Positions 24,920 through 33,437 of a stretch of DNA of 64,000 bases are shown here, in pieces. The notes beneath the pieces were generated by a model. It was not told where the DNA came from. It did no database searches and worked only from the letters and a program-made list of their open reading frames with translations. Both the position numbers and the translations under genes were made by a program. Origin of the DNA: Virgibacillus_O xinjiangensis (GTDB lineage: Bacteria; Bacillota; Bacilli; Bacillales; Amphibacillaceae); NCBI RefSeq assembly GCF_042643145.1, contig NZ_JBHRSA010000004.1:248001-312000 (forward strand), in the 5' to 3' direction. Position 1 is the stretch's first letter; every line of letters begins with the position of its first letter.

Positions 24920-26749
24920 TTATTTTTTATCTTCATCATCTACTTCTTTATAATCAGCGTCGACCACGTCATCTTCATTTTCGCCTGTACCTTGGCCTTG
25001 CTCTTGCGCCTGTTGCTGCTGCATTTGTTCATAGAGTTTGACGGAAAGCTGTTGTACTTGTTCTTCCAGCGCTTCCTTTTTCTCTTTAATTTGGTCGACG
25101 TCGTCGGATTCGATGGCTTTCTTCAGCTCTTCTTTTGCATTTTCAGCTTGCTGTTTCTCCTCATCGGATACCTTGTCGCCAAGATCTTTAATCGTTTTGT
25201 CCGTTGTGAATACTAGTTGATCTGCTTCATTACGGAGCTCTATTTCTTCGCGGCGCTTTTTATCCGCTTCGGCATTTTCTTCGGCTTCCTGAACCATTTT
25301 TTCTACTTCTTCATCAGATAGGCCGGAAGAAGACTTGATGGTAATAGATTGCTCTTTATTTGTACCCATGTCTTTCGCACGAACATTCACAATGCCATTT
25401 GCGTCAATATCGAAAGAAACTTCGATCTGAGGCACCCCACGTGGTGCTGGCGGAATATCAGTCAGTTGGAAGCGGCCCAATGTTTTGTTGTCTGCAGCCA
25501 TTTCACGTTCTCCCTGGAGTACATGGATATCAACAGCGGTCTGATTATCAGCAGCAGTTGAAAATACCTGGGAATGACTCGTAGGAATGGTAGTATTACG
25601 CTCAATTAATTTGGTAGTAACTCCACCCATTGTTTCGATTCCTAATGAAAGTGGGGTGACGTCAAGAAGCACTACATCTTTTACATCTCCTTGCAGTACA
25701 CCGCCCTGGATAGCAGCACCAAGTGCAACTACTTCATCAGGGTTCACCCCTTTGGAAGGATCCTGTCCTGTTTCTTTCTTGATGGCTTCCTGTACGGCTG
25801 GAATTCGAGTAGAACCACCTACCAGGATGACCTTGTCGATCTCATTTGCAGAAAGATCTGCATCGGATAGAGCCTTTCTAGTCGGTACCATGGTCCGTTC
25901 AACCAAGTGGGAGGAAAGTTCTTCAAATTTTGCACGGGTCAGATTCATCTCTAAGTGAAGCGGTCCAGCTTCGCCAGCTGTAATGAATGGCAAGGAGATC
26001 TGAGTCTGTGCCACACCGGATAGGTCCTTCTTCGCTTTTTCTGCTGCATCTTTCAAGCGCTGGGCTGCCATTTTATCCTGAGAAAGGTCGATACCATTTT
26101 CTTTTTTGAATTCGGCTACCATATGATCAATGATAACTTCATCAAAGTCATCCCCACCGAGACGGTTGTCACCTGCAGTGGAAACTACTTCAAACGTTCC
26201 ATCCCCGATATCAAGAATAGAGACGTCGAAGGTACCTCCGCCCAAGTCATATACGAGGATTGTCTGATCCTGATCTTCTTTATCAATACCATATGCAAGG
26301 GCAGCTGCTGTAGGTTCATTGATGATACGCTCTACTTCTAGACCTGCAATCTTCCCTGCATCTTTTGTTGCTTGTCGTTCTGCATCATTGAAATAAGCTG
26401 GAACAGTGATAACAGCTTTTTCGACTTTTTCGCCCAAATAATCTTCCGCGTAGGATTTGATATGCTGCAGAATGATCGCAGAAATTTCCTGTGGTGTATA
26501 TTCCTTGTCCTCAACTTTGACTTTATAGTCAGTACCCATATGACGTTTCACGGACTGAATGGTATTTGGGTTAGTGATGGCCTGGCGCTTCGCCACTTCC
26601 CCTACCTGTCTTTCGCCATTTTTAAATGCTACAACTGAAGGAGTGGTACGATTACCTTCAGGGTTAGGGATTACGGTGGATTCCCCGCCTTCCATAACAG
26701 CTACACATGAATTTGTGGTACCTAGGTCAATTCCGATAATTTTACTCAT
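24920..26749 (-). CDS. dnaK: Chaperone DnaK (Hsp70)
   Basis: DnaK is the ATP-dependent folding chaperone. The 609-residue product opens with the phosphate-binding loop GIDLGTTNSCVAV. It shows the second phosphate loop LVYDLGGGTFDVSILD and the adenosine motif ILVGGSTRIPAVQ. The interdomain linker DVVLLDVTPLSLGIET precedes the substrate-binding domain. The C-terminus is a Gln/Glu/Asp-rich tail ending DADYKEVDDEDKK. The order hrcA-grpE-dnaK-dnaJ and the upstream CIRCE element show class I heat-shock control. Confidence 0.99.
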   Translation of the reverse strand: MSKIIGIDLGTTNSCVAVMEGGESTVIPNPEGNRTTPSVVAFKNGERQVGEVAKRQAITNPNTIQSVKRHMGTDYKVKVEDKEYTPQEISAIILQHIKSYAEDYLGEKVEKAVITVPAYFNDAERQATKDAGKIAGLEVERIINEPTAAALAYGIDKEDQDQTILVYDLGGGTFDVSILDIGDGTFEVVSTAGDNRLGGDDFDEVIIDHMVAEFKKENGIDLSQDKMAAQRLKDAAEKAKKDLSGVAQTQISLPFITAGEAGPLHLEMNLTRAKFEELSSHLVERTMVPTRKALSDADLSANEIDKVILVGGSTRIPAVQEAIKKETGQDPSKGVNPDEVVALGAAIQGGVLQGDVKDVVLLDVTPLSLGIETMGGVTTKLIERNTTIPTSHSQVFSTAADNQTAVDIHVLQGEREMAADNKTLGRFQLTDIPPAPRGVPQIEVSFDIDANGIVNVRAKDMGTNKEQSITIKSSSGLSDEEVEKMVQEAEENAEADKKRREEIELRNEADQLVFTTDKTIKDLGDKVSDEEKQQAENAKEELKKAIESDDVDQIKEKKEALEEQVQQLSVKLYEQMQQQQAQEQGQGTGENEDDVVDADYKEVDDEDKK

Positions 26750-26779
26750 AGCTTATTTCCTCCTTAGCAACTCAACAGA

Positions 26780-27370
26780 TTATTTATTCACTTTCACCAT
26801 TGACGGTCTGATAACTTTGTCTTTCAGGATGTATCCTTTTTGAAGCTCTTCCACTATTATGTTCGAATCGAAGTTTTCATCCTCCGCCTGCATAACAGCA
26901 TGATGAAGAGTGGGATCGAATTCCTTGCCCTCTGTCTCGATCTCTTCGACTCCTTGTGATGCAAGGGCAGCCTTCAGCTGGTTATATACCATGGTGATCC
27001 CATCCACCAGGCTGGAAGTAGCCTCGTTAACTTCTACTTGAAGCGCTCGTTCAAAATTATCAAGGGCAGGAAGCAGTTCAGTCACCAAGTCTTCCGATTT
27101 ATATTTACGAGCTGCTTCTTTTTCCTTCTGTGTACGTTTTTTATAATTGTCGAACTCAGCTTGAATACGGAGCACACGGTCCTCGGCCTCTTGTTTTTCT
27201 TTCTTCAGCTGGTCGATTTGCTCTTGTAACGCATCAGTTTCGCTGTCTTCCGACTTCTCTGAGGATTCATCGCTGTCGATTACTTCAACGTCCTCAGATG
27301 CCTGGCCGGTCTGTTGTTCTTCCTGATTTTGTTCCTCTTCCAGTTGTTCACTCTTCTCTTGTTCTGCCAA
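26780..27370 (-). CDS. grpE: Nucleotide exchange factor GrpE
   Basis: GrpE is the homodimeric exchange factor that releases ADP from DnaK. The likely start is TTG 27370, placed 6 nt after GGAGGTG; ATG 27418 and TTG 27427 upstream lack a ribosome site. This gives 196 residues. The first 65 residues are strongly acidic (Glu/Gln/Asp/Ser). A long coiled coil follows (LQEQIDQLKKEKQEAEDRVL), then the beta-domain with AVMQAEDENFDSNIIVEELQKGY. It lies between hrcA and dnaK in the heat-shock operon. Confidence 0.95.
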   Translation of the reverse strand: MAEQEKSEQLEEEQNQEEQQTGQASEDVEVIDSDESSEKSEDSETDALQEQIDQLKKEKQEAEDRVLRIQAEFDNYKKRTQKEKEAARKYKSEDLVTELLPALDNFERALQVEVNEATSSLVDGITMVYNQLKAALASQGVEEIETEGKEFDPTLHHAVMQAEDENFDSNIIVEELQKGYILKDKVIRPSMVKVNK

Positions 27371-27483
27371 ACGTTCCACCTCCAATTTACAGTGACCATC
27401 ATAGAATAAATCACTCATGGTTTTCAATTAATATGATGTCGTGAAACGGGACACCCCAGTCGCCCCGCCCCCTGAGTCCTGTG

Positions 27484-28515
27484 TCAGTCATTTTTCCGAT
27501 GCCAATGGTATAGTGCATCGGTCATTTCATTAGAGAGCACGTTCATTAAAGTTATGACCTTTCTGTACTCCATACGAGTGGGACCGAGCAAAGCTATTGT
27601 GCCCATCTGCCCCTCTCCCAAATGATAGGCCGAGGTGATCAGACTGAGATCTTTGATTGCATCCACTGGATTTTCCCTGCCAATGGATACATGTAATCCG
27701 TCTGTCTTGTTCTTAAGAAGGGTGGCAATTTCTTCTTCCTGTTCCATGAGGGAATAGAAAGCCCTGATTTTCTCGACATCATTGAACTCGGGCTGCATCA
27801 ATATGTTTGATTTCCCGCCAATATACAGTTTGACCGGCTGGTCGTGAAGGAATATAGCCCGTAAATATTCATGGGACCTTTCATACTCCTGTAAATATTT
27901 CTTCATCAGCTGATGGATCTCTGTATGAAAGAGCTCAGGCAAATGAATCAGTGGTACTCCGTGCAGCCGATCATTTAGAATATTAACCATCTTTTCCAAA
28001 TCAGCCGGATTTATTTCAGCTGGAACGGAAAACGCGCGGTGTTCCACATGGCCGGTATTCGTGATCAAAATAGCAACCGCCGAATGATTCGTCAAGGTGA
28101 CAATCTGCAATTGCTTCAATTTGGTTTCCACCAGTTCCGGCCCCAGTATGATGGATGTATAATTCGTCAAATCAGACAGAACTTCCGCAGACATCTGTAC
28201 CAGCTGCTCAAGTTCGAAGAAACCATCTTCTATGAAATTCCGAATAACTTTGATACCTTCGTCCACGGAAGCGGGTTTGACTAAATGATCCACATAATAG
28301 CGGTACCCTTTTTCAGACGGAACCCTGCCAGAAGAGGAGTGGGTCTTTTCCAAATAGCCCATATCTTCTAAATCCGCCATTTCGTTCCGGATGGTCGCTG
28401 CACTGTATGGTATATCCTCTTTTTTTGAAATTGCACGAGACCCGACGGGATGCGCCGATTCAATAAAATCATCAATAATAACCTGTAGGATTAACAACTG
28501 CCTTTCTGTTAGCAT
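27484..28515 (-). CDS. hrcA: Heat-inducible transcription repressor HrcA
   Basis: HrcA binds the CIRCE operator and represses class I heat-shock genes, with GroEL assisting its folding. From ATG 28515 behind GAGGTGATTATC it has 343 residues. The N-terminal winged helix-turn-helix is seen in MLTERQLLILQVIIDDFI and YSAATIRNEMADLEDMGYL. The GAF-like dimerisation domain fills the middle. It is the first gene of the operon, with CIRCE at 28530-28556 immediately before it. The hrcA-grpE junction contains a G-rich minus-strand tract (27440-27475). Confidence 0.97.
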   Translation of the reverse strand: MLTERQLLILQVIIDDFIESAHPVGSRAISKKEDIPYSAATIRNEMADLEDMGYLEKTHSSSGRVPSEKGYRYYVDHLVKPASVDEGIKVIRNFIEDGFFELEQLVQMSAEVLSDLTNYTSIILGPELVETKLKQLQIVTLTNHSAVAILITNTGHVEHRAFSVPAEINPADLEKMVNILNDRLHGVPLIHLPELFHTEIHQLMKKYLQEYERSHEYLRAIFLHDQPVKLYIGGKSNILMQPEFNDVEKIRAFYSLMEQEEEIATLLKNKTDGLHVSIGRENPVDAIKDLSLITSAYHLGEGQMGTIALLGPTRMEYRKVITLMNVLSNEMTDALYHWHRKND

Positions 28516-28529
28516 GATAATCACCTCTG

Positions 28530-28556
28530 TTAGCACTCGAATTGATTGAGTGCTAA
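28530..28556. promoter_or_regulatory. CIRCE operator (HrcA binding site)
   Basis: TTAGCACTC, 9 bp, GAGTGCTAA is a perfect match to the CIRCE consensus. It lies 14 bp before the hrcA start, within the transcribed leader. Confidence 0.98.
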
Positions 28557-28566
28557 ATCTAATAAT

Positions 28567-28595
28567 AAATTATCAAATCCTTTTTTTATTGTCAA
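28567..28595 (-). promoter_or_regulatory. Promoter of the hrcA operon
   Basis: On the minus strand a perfect TTGACA (28590-28595), a 17-bp spacer and TAATTT (28567-28572) lie directly upstream of CIRCE. The -35 box overlaps the stop codon of hemW. Confidence 0.65.
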
Positions 28596-29755
28596 TTAAC
28601 AAGCTCCAAATCAGTCGGGCTGAGCATGAATTCTTCAAAAACTCGGTTTGCAAGCAGAAGACCATCATCTGTCAACTGCAACCCATTTTGTGTTTCTGCC
28701 ATGAGTCCTTTATTTGCCATTCTCTTGATGGCTTGCCCATATAATTCTTCCAAAGGAAAACCGAATTTACGCGCAAAGTCGGCTTTGTCAATCCCATCTG
28801 CCTTGCGCAACCCTAAAAACATTTCCTCTTCTATTCTCTCTCTCAACCCAATCTCTTCCCTCTGAACTACCGGGTTTCCGTCCTGCTTGGATTGTTTGAT
28901 ATAGGCGGGAAGGGCGCCGAGATTGGCGGTTCTCTCGCCAGGAAGGTATCCATGTGCTCCTGCACCGAAACCAAAATAATGTTCATTCTTCCAATAAGTC
29001 AGATTATGCTTGCTTTCATATCCCGGTTGGGCAAAATTGCTGATCTCATATTGCTGTTTACCATGTTTTTGCATAGTCTTCCTCAGCAGCTGATACATTC
29101 TCACTTCTTCTTCCTCTGCCGGTAAAGTGAGCTGTCCTTTTTTACGCCGCTGATAAAAGACCGTTTTAGGCTCCACCTGCAAGGCATAGGTGGAATAATG
29201 CGGAAGATCGAATGCCAAGGCTTCATTCAATGACCGTCTGAAGTGATCAACCGACTGATTGGGCAAGCCGTATATCAAATCGAGACTTATATTGGTAAGC
29301 CTATTCCTCGTCAGTATGTCAACGGTGTCATAGACATCCTTTACCCTATGCAGTCTGCCCAATTGCTTCAGAAAATCATCATCCATTACTTGTACTCCGA
29401 AGGAAATTCTGTCAACTCCATTCTCTCTCAGAATTCTGGCCTTCTCGTCATCCAAGTCTCCGGGATTGACTTCAATAGAAAACTCTTTGAGATTGGGTAC
29501 ATTGAACTTTCGGTGGATCAAACGAAACAATGCCCCAAGCTGCTCACGATTGAGAGCTGTAGGAGTTCCTCCTCCGATGAATATCGTTTCCAGTTCATGC
29601 TGATCTCCTGGAAGGTAATGGTCCATTTCCTTTTCCAGAGCTTCCAAGTATTCAGTAGCACGGTTTTCTTTGTACATGAACTTCACAAAATCACAGTAGT
29701 AACATATCTGTGAACAAAATGGTATATGAATATACGCGGATTTTACTTGGTCCAA
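28592..29755 (-). CDS. hemW: Radical-SAM heme chaperone HemW
   Basis: This protein is related to oxygen-independent coproporphyrinogen oxidase, but the family is now seen as heme chaperones inserting heme into membrane proteins. The most likely start is TTG 29755, 6 nt after GGGGGGAG, giving 387 residues (MDQVKSAYIHIPFC). The in-frame extension to 29890 runs through the lepA terminator and is rejected. The radical-SAM triad is C14, C18 and C21 (CSQICYYC). GGGTPTAL and the C-terminal HemN domain are present. It sits between lepA and hrcA, as in B. subtilis hemN. Confidence 0.93.
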   Translation of the reverse strand: MDQVKSAYIHIPFCSQICYYCDFVKFMYKENRATEYLEALEKEMDHYLPGDQHELETIFIGGGTPTALNREQLGALFRLIHRKFNVPNLKEFSIEVNPGDLDDEKARILRENGVDRISFGVQVMDDDFLKQLGRLHRVKDVYDTVDILTRNRLTNISLDLIYGLPNQSVDHFRRSLNEALAFDLPHYSTYALQVEPKTVFYQRRKKGQLTLPAEEEEVRMYQLLRKTMQKHGKQQYEISNFAQPGYESKHNLTYWKNEHYFGFGAGAHGYLPGERTANLGALPAYIKQSKQDGNPVVQREEIGLRERIEEEMFLGLRKADGIDKADFARKFGFPLEELYGQAIKRMANKGLMAETQNGLQLTDDGLLLANRVFEEFMLSPTDLELVN

Positions 29756-29820
29756 TACTTGCTCCCCCCTGTCACCGAATATGGTGGTATCTTTACAAAC
29801 ATTTATTTTCTGGGCAAAGC

Positions 29821-29858
29821 AAAAAGGAAAACCTGGCGGCAATACAAGCATCCAGGTT
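29821..29858 (-). terminator. Terminator downstream of lepA
   Basis: AACCTGG / CCAGGTT arms (29830-29858) with a partly paired interior are followed on the minus strand by TTTCCTTTTTGC, 19 bp after the lepA stop. Confidence 0.7.
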
Positions 29859-29876
29859 CTCCCCTTCCCTTTTATA

Positions 29877-31688
29877 TTAATCTTCATCATCCATTTGCAG
29901 CACAGCCATAAATGCTTCCTGGGGAACTTCTACGGAGCCCACCATCTTCATTCTTTTCTTACCTTCTTTCTGTTTCTCGAGCAATTTGCGCTTACGCGAA
30001 ACGTCGCCACCATACAGTTTTGCGGTAACATCCTTCCGCATTGCTTTAATGGTGGACCTGGCAACAATTTTATTGCCGATTGCGGCCTGGACCGGTACTT
30101 CAAACTGCTGTCTAGGTATGAGACTCTTTAATTTTTCAGCAATTTGTTTCCCCCGTTCATAAGCAAAATCGCGATGAACGATAAAGGACAGAGCGTCAAT
30201 CGTATCACCATTGAGGAGGATATCCATTTTCACCAGATTTGATGGCTGGTGACCGATCATTTCATAATCAAAGGAGGCATATCCCTTGGTATGCGATTTC
30301 AGCTGATCAAAGAAATCATAAACGATTTCTCCCAAAGGTATATGATAGATGACGTTTACTCGTATATCATCTAAATACTCCATATCTACAAACTGCCCGC
30401 GTTTTTTTTGGGACAGCTCCATGACGGAGCCGACATAATCATTCGGCACCATAATAGTCGCCTTCACAAATGGTTCGCGCACTTCATTGATCACCTGTGG
30501 ATCTGGCATTTCTGACGGATTGTCTACATGGACCACTTCTCCGTCTGTTTTTTCCACTTCATATATCACACTTGGAGCTGTAGTGATCAAAGAGATATCG
30601 AACTCCCGCTCGATCCTTTCCTGGATGATTTCCATATGGAGCAGACCCAGAAATCCACAACGGAATCCAAAACCTAGGGCCTGGGAAGTTTCCGCTTCAT
30701 ATTGAAGGGATGAATCATTAAGTTCCAGCCTCTCCAAGGCATCTCTTAAAGAATTATAATCATTTGAGTCGACTGGATATAAGCCACAGAACACCATTGG
30801 ATTCAATCTGCGGTATCCCGGCAATGGTTCTGGTGCAGGATTCTCTACATGAGTGATGGTATCACCCACCCGGGAATCTCCTACATTTTTGATGGAGGCT
30901 GTCAGGTACCCGACATCACCAACCGTCAGTTCATCCTTGTTCACTCGCTGAGGAGTGAAGACACCTATATCGTTCACCTCAAACTCTTTTCCGGTAGCCA
31001 TCATCCTGATCTTATCCCCAACTTTAATTGACCCCTCTTTGACACAGATATAGGCAATAACCCCCCGGTAGGAATCATAGAGAGAGTCAAAGATCAATGC
31101 TTTCAATGGTTCCTCGGGGTCTCCCGCAGGTGCGGGGATAGTTTCAGTGACCCGTTCCAGTATTTCTTCAATACCAATATTGGATTTGGCCGATGCTAGA
31201 ATGACATCTTCCGGATCGATACCAATCACATCAACCAGCTCTTCCGTCACCCTCTCCGGGTCTGCGCTCGGAAGGTCGATCTTGTTGATGACAGGGATAA
31301 TCTCCAGTTCATTATCCAATGCAAGATATAAATTGGCCAAGGTCTGGGCTTCGATTCCCTGAGCCGCATCCACAACGAGAATAGCGCCTTCGCATGCGGC
31401 AAGACTTCTTGATACTTCATATGTAAAATCCACGTGACCTGGTGTGTCGATCAGATGAAAGATGAACTCTTCCTTATCTTTATTTATATATTTAAGCTGT
31501 ACGGCGTTCAGCTTAATCGTAATTCCTCTTTCCCTTTCCAGGTCCATGGAATCAAGAAATTGTTCTTTCATTTCACGCTGGGTCAATGACTTGGTGTTCT
31601 CCAGTATTCGATCAGCTAGGGTCGATTTGCCATGATCGATATGTGCTATAATTGAAAAATTGCGTACATTCCGCTTTTTCTTCACCAT
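29877..31688 (-). CDS. lepA: Elongation factor 4 (LepA)
   Basis: LepA is a translational GTPase that can back-translocate ribosomes and supports 30S assembly. The 603-residue protein shows IAHIDHGKSTLADRI (G1), RGITIKLNAV (G2), DTPGHVDF (G3) and NKIDLPSADPE (G4). The LepA-specific C-terminal domain ends EAFMAVLQMDDED and contains SYDFFDQLKS-like VYDFFDQLKSHTKGYASFDYE. It is transcribed from a good promoter at 31771-31799 and terminated before hemW. Confidence 0.98.
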   Translation of the reverse strand: MVKKKRNVRNFSIIAHIDHGKSTLADRILENTKSLTQREMKEQFLDSMDLERERGITIKLNAVQLKYINKDKEEFIFHLIDTPGHVDFTYEVSRSLAACEGAILVVDAAQGIEAQTLANLYLALDNELEIIPVINKIDLPSADPERVTEELVDVIGIDPEDVILASAKSNIGIEEILERVTETIPAPAGDPEEPLKALIFDSLYDSYRGVIAYICVKEGSIKVGDKIRMMATGKEFEVNDIGVFTPQRVNKDELTVGDVGYLTASIKNVGDSRVGDTITHVENPAPEPLPGYRRLNPMVFCGLYPVDSNDYNSLRDALERLELNDSSLQYEAETSQALGFGFRCGFLGLLHMEIIQERIEREFDISLITTAPSVIYEVEKTDGEVVHVDNPSEMPDPQVINEVREPFVKATIMVPNDYVGSVMELSQKKRGQFVDMEYLDDIRVNVIYHIPLGEIVYDFFDQLKSHTKGYASFDYEMIGHQPSNLVKMDILLNGDTIDALSFIVHRDFAYERGKQIAEKLKSLIPRQQFEVPVQAAIGNKIVARSTIKAMRKDVTAKLYGGDVSRKRKLLEKQKEGKKRMKMVGSVEVPQEAFMAVLQMDDED

Positions 31689-31770
31689 CCGTGCTGTTCA
31701 CTCCTGCCTTTCTTCTCCCTATCCATAAAGGGGGAAGCCTCAATTTTATCAAGGATAAGTACTAGGATTG

Positions 31771-31799
31771 ATTATAGCAATAGTACTGGCTTTATTCAA
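31771..31799 (-). promoter_or_regulatory. Promoter of lepA with overlapping dyad
   Basis: On the minus strand TTGAAT (31794-31799), 17 bp and a perfect TATAAT (31771-31776). An imperfect inverted repeat (AGTACTA-GG-ATTG at 31759-31769 and CAATAGTACT at 31778-31787) is centred on the -10 box and may be an operator. Confidence 0.65.
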
Positions 31800-31844
31800 T
31801 GAAAAGAGATGTTCGGGTGTAAGAACTGCCAACAGATCATCCGT

Positions 31845-32144
31845 TCATACAAACAGTTCAGAGATCCCGTAAAGAATAGCCACCAGTGCTTCATAGAATC
31901 CCCTGACCACTACATCGAGTATTGTAGCTGCTTTATGAGTGAAGTGCTCGGGTTCTTCCAGATCCATCGTATTCCTCTTCGGGGCCTCTACAGGAACCTC
32001 CTCTTTCTCGATTGTTTCCTTTTCCACCACAGTGCTTGCAACTTCTCCGTATATATGCTTTGGATATCCGGATCTATCCATGCCATAAACCATTCCGCCC
32101 ATAAAAAAAACAGCAAGTAATAAGATTACAATGATTGTCCGCAT
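31845..32144 (-). CDS. yqxA: YqxA-like protein (DUF3679)
   Basis: The 99-residue product begins with a hydrophobic signal or anchor (residues 1-22) followed by MVYGMDRSGYPKHIYGE. A charged middle and a C-terminal helix (ILDVVVRGFYEALVAILYGISELF) complete it. It matches the position and pattern of B. subtilis yqxA, directly downstream of spoIIP (20 bp) and upstream of lepA. The function is unknown; linkage to spoIIP suggests a sporulation-phase membrane or secreted protein. Confidence 0.8.
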   Translation of the reverse strand: MRTIIVILLLAVFFMGGMVYGMDRSGYPKHIYGEVASTVVEKETIEKEEVPVEAPKRNTMDLEEPEHFTHKAATILDVVVRGFYEALVAILYGISELFV

Positions 32145-32163
32145 TCCCCGTCATTCCTCCCCA

Positions 32164-33330
32164 TTAATTGCCGTCCACTGCTTCAGCATCCCAGTAAAAT
32201 TCACTGAAAACTTCTGCAAGCGCATCGGCAGAACGGTACAGTTCATCCATATTATTTTCCACGCCTCCGAATTCAAGCAAGAGGGCATTCTCTGACAAGT
32301 CCTGATTGAACACGCCATTGGTTCCGGCACCCTTTTTCGGAAGCACTCCTCTACTGAGGCCTGGATACTTTTCTTCTATTAAATAATGAAGTTCCGTGGC
32401 AAATTCCAGATTCTGTTCATATGTCTCAAATTCCGCCCCGACGACAATCATGATTCGTGCATAGGATTCACCGTTGATTTCTTTCGTCGTATCTTCTCTG
32501 GATATGGAATCCCGGTGCAAATCAAATACATATTGAATTTGCTTATTGTTTGAGAACGCTTCTCGAACTACTTCCCTTGACGCTGTATAAGAAGAACCAT
32601 AGTCCAAATCTTTTTGCTGTAGAACACTCATGATATCGGTATCATCCACTTGTGTACCAATCCCCTGTGCTTCGAGCTGATCGGCAAATCGCTCACTGAC
32701 CTTTGTTATATTCACTTCTGGATGGTGCGCCAGATTTGGATCAGAAATATCCGGCAAATGCGGAAGAAATGATTCCCTGTTGTGCGAGTTATAGAGAAAT
32801 ACAACATCCTTATCTCCAGTTGTCGGGGTTGCTTCTGATTTATTTGTTGTCTCCTTTTTTTGTTGCCCTTCTTCTCCAACGACAACAGCTTCCCGCTCCT
32901 TAAGGACCTCTTCCAGTGGAGGAGACGACTCATATGGAAGGTTCGTATAATCTGTCCCTTCCCCTGCTATAAGGATATGATTATGAAAGATGGAAAACCC
33001 CGGGAGTTCGTTTCCGAGCAGACTCCTCGGATCATTAGGACGAATACTCGTAGCGATCTGCAGCAAGGAAGAAGGGAGTTCCGGCAATACACGTTCCTCA
33101 GGGAACACCTGATGGAAACTTCTATTTTCCATTCCCAGCAAATATAAGAATACGGATCCATCTATATCACTCGTCCACTCCGTAACCATATTGGAGGAAA
33201 AACGATAGGCGGGCTGAATGGTTGTCAGTATCCCTATAGTAATAAACAAGAAAAAAACACAGGCAAGGTATACCGCACTCTTTTTCAGAAAACCCCTGCC
33301 ACCATGATAATTTCTATTTCTCATCAGCAT
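32164..33330 (-). CDS. spoIIP: Stage II sporulation protein P (SpoIIP)
   Basis: SpoIIP is the amidase/endopeptidase of the SpoIID-M-P machine that degrades septal peptidoglycan and drives engulfment. The 388-residue product starts at ATG 33330 behind GGAGGG. It has a transmembrane anchor (about 17-38), a variable linker, then the amidase domain. That domain shows YNSHNRESFLPHL, YVFDLHRDSISRED and LLEFGGVENNMDELYRS, which carry the zinc ligands and catalytic residues. It lies downstream of gpr, as in B. subtilis. Confidence 0.95.
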   Translation of the reverse strand: MLMRNRNYHGGRGFLKKSAVYLACVFFLFITIGILTTIQPAYRFSSNMVTEWTSDIDGSVFLYLLGMENRSFHQVFPEERVLPELPSSLLQIATSIRPNDPRSLLGNELPGFSIFHNHILIAGEGTDYTNLPYESSPPLEEVLKEREAVVVGEEGQQKKETTNKSEATPTTGDKDVVFLYNSHNRESFLPHLPDISDPNLAHHPEVNITKVSERFADQLEAQGIGTQVDDTDIMSVLQQKDLDYGSSYTASREVVREAFSNNKQIQYVFDLHRDSISREDTTKEINGESYARIMIVVGAEFETYEQNLEFATELHYLIEEKYPGLSRGVLPKKGAGTNGVFNQDLSENALLLEFGGVENNMDELYRSADALAEVFSEFYWDAEAVDGN

Positions 33331-33437
33331 GCAACGTCCCTCCTTTTGTTCACCCTTTTAGTAAACTCTATGAGGTGAATGCAGGAACTAGAACCGAATC
33401 TTTCATTTTCCTCTTTTTGATAGAGCACATAAGAGAG

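Noticed and set aside
25587..25958. Plus-strand ORF of 123 codons antisense to dnaK, and similar long frames antisense to glyQ, floA, yqeZ and gpr
   Set aside because: These mirror the codon bias of real minus-strand genes, lack ribosome sites and family resemblance, and the opposite frames are unmistakable conserved proteins.
29756..29890. N-terminal extension of hemW
   Set aside because: The extra 45 codons lie in the lepA terminator and leader; TTG 29755 has the ribosome site and restores the family N-terminus.
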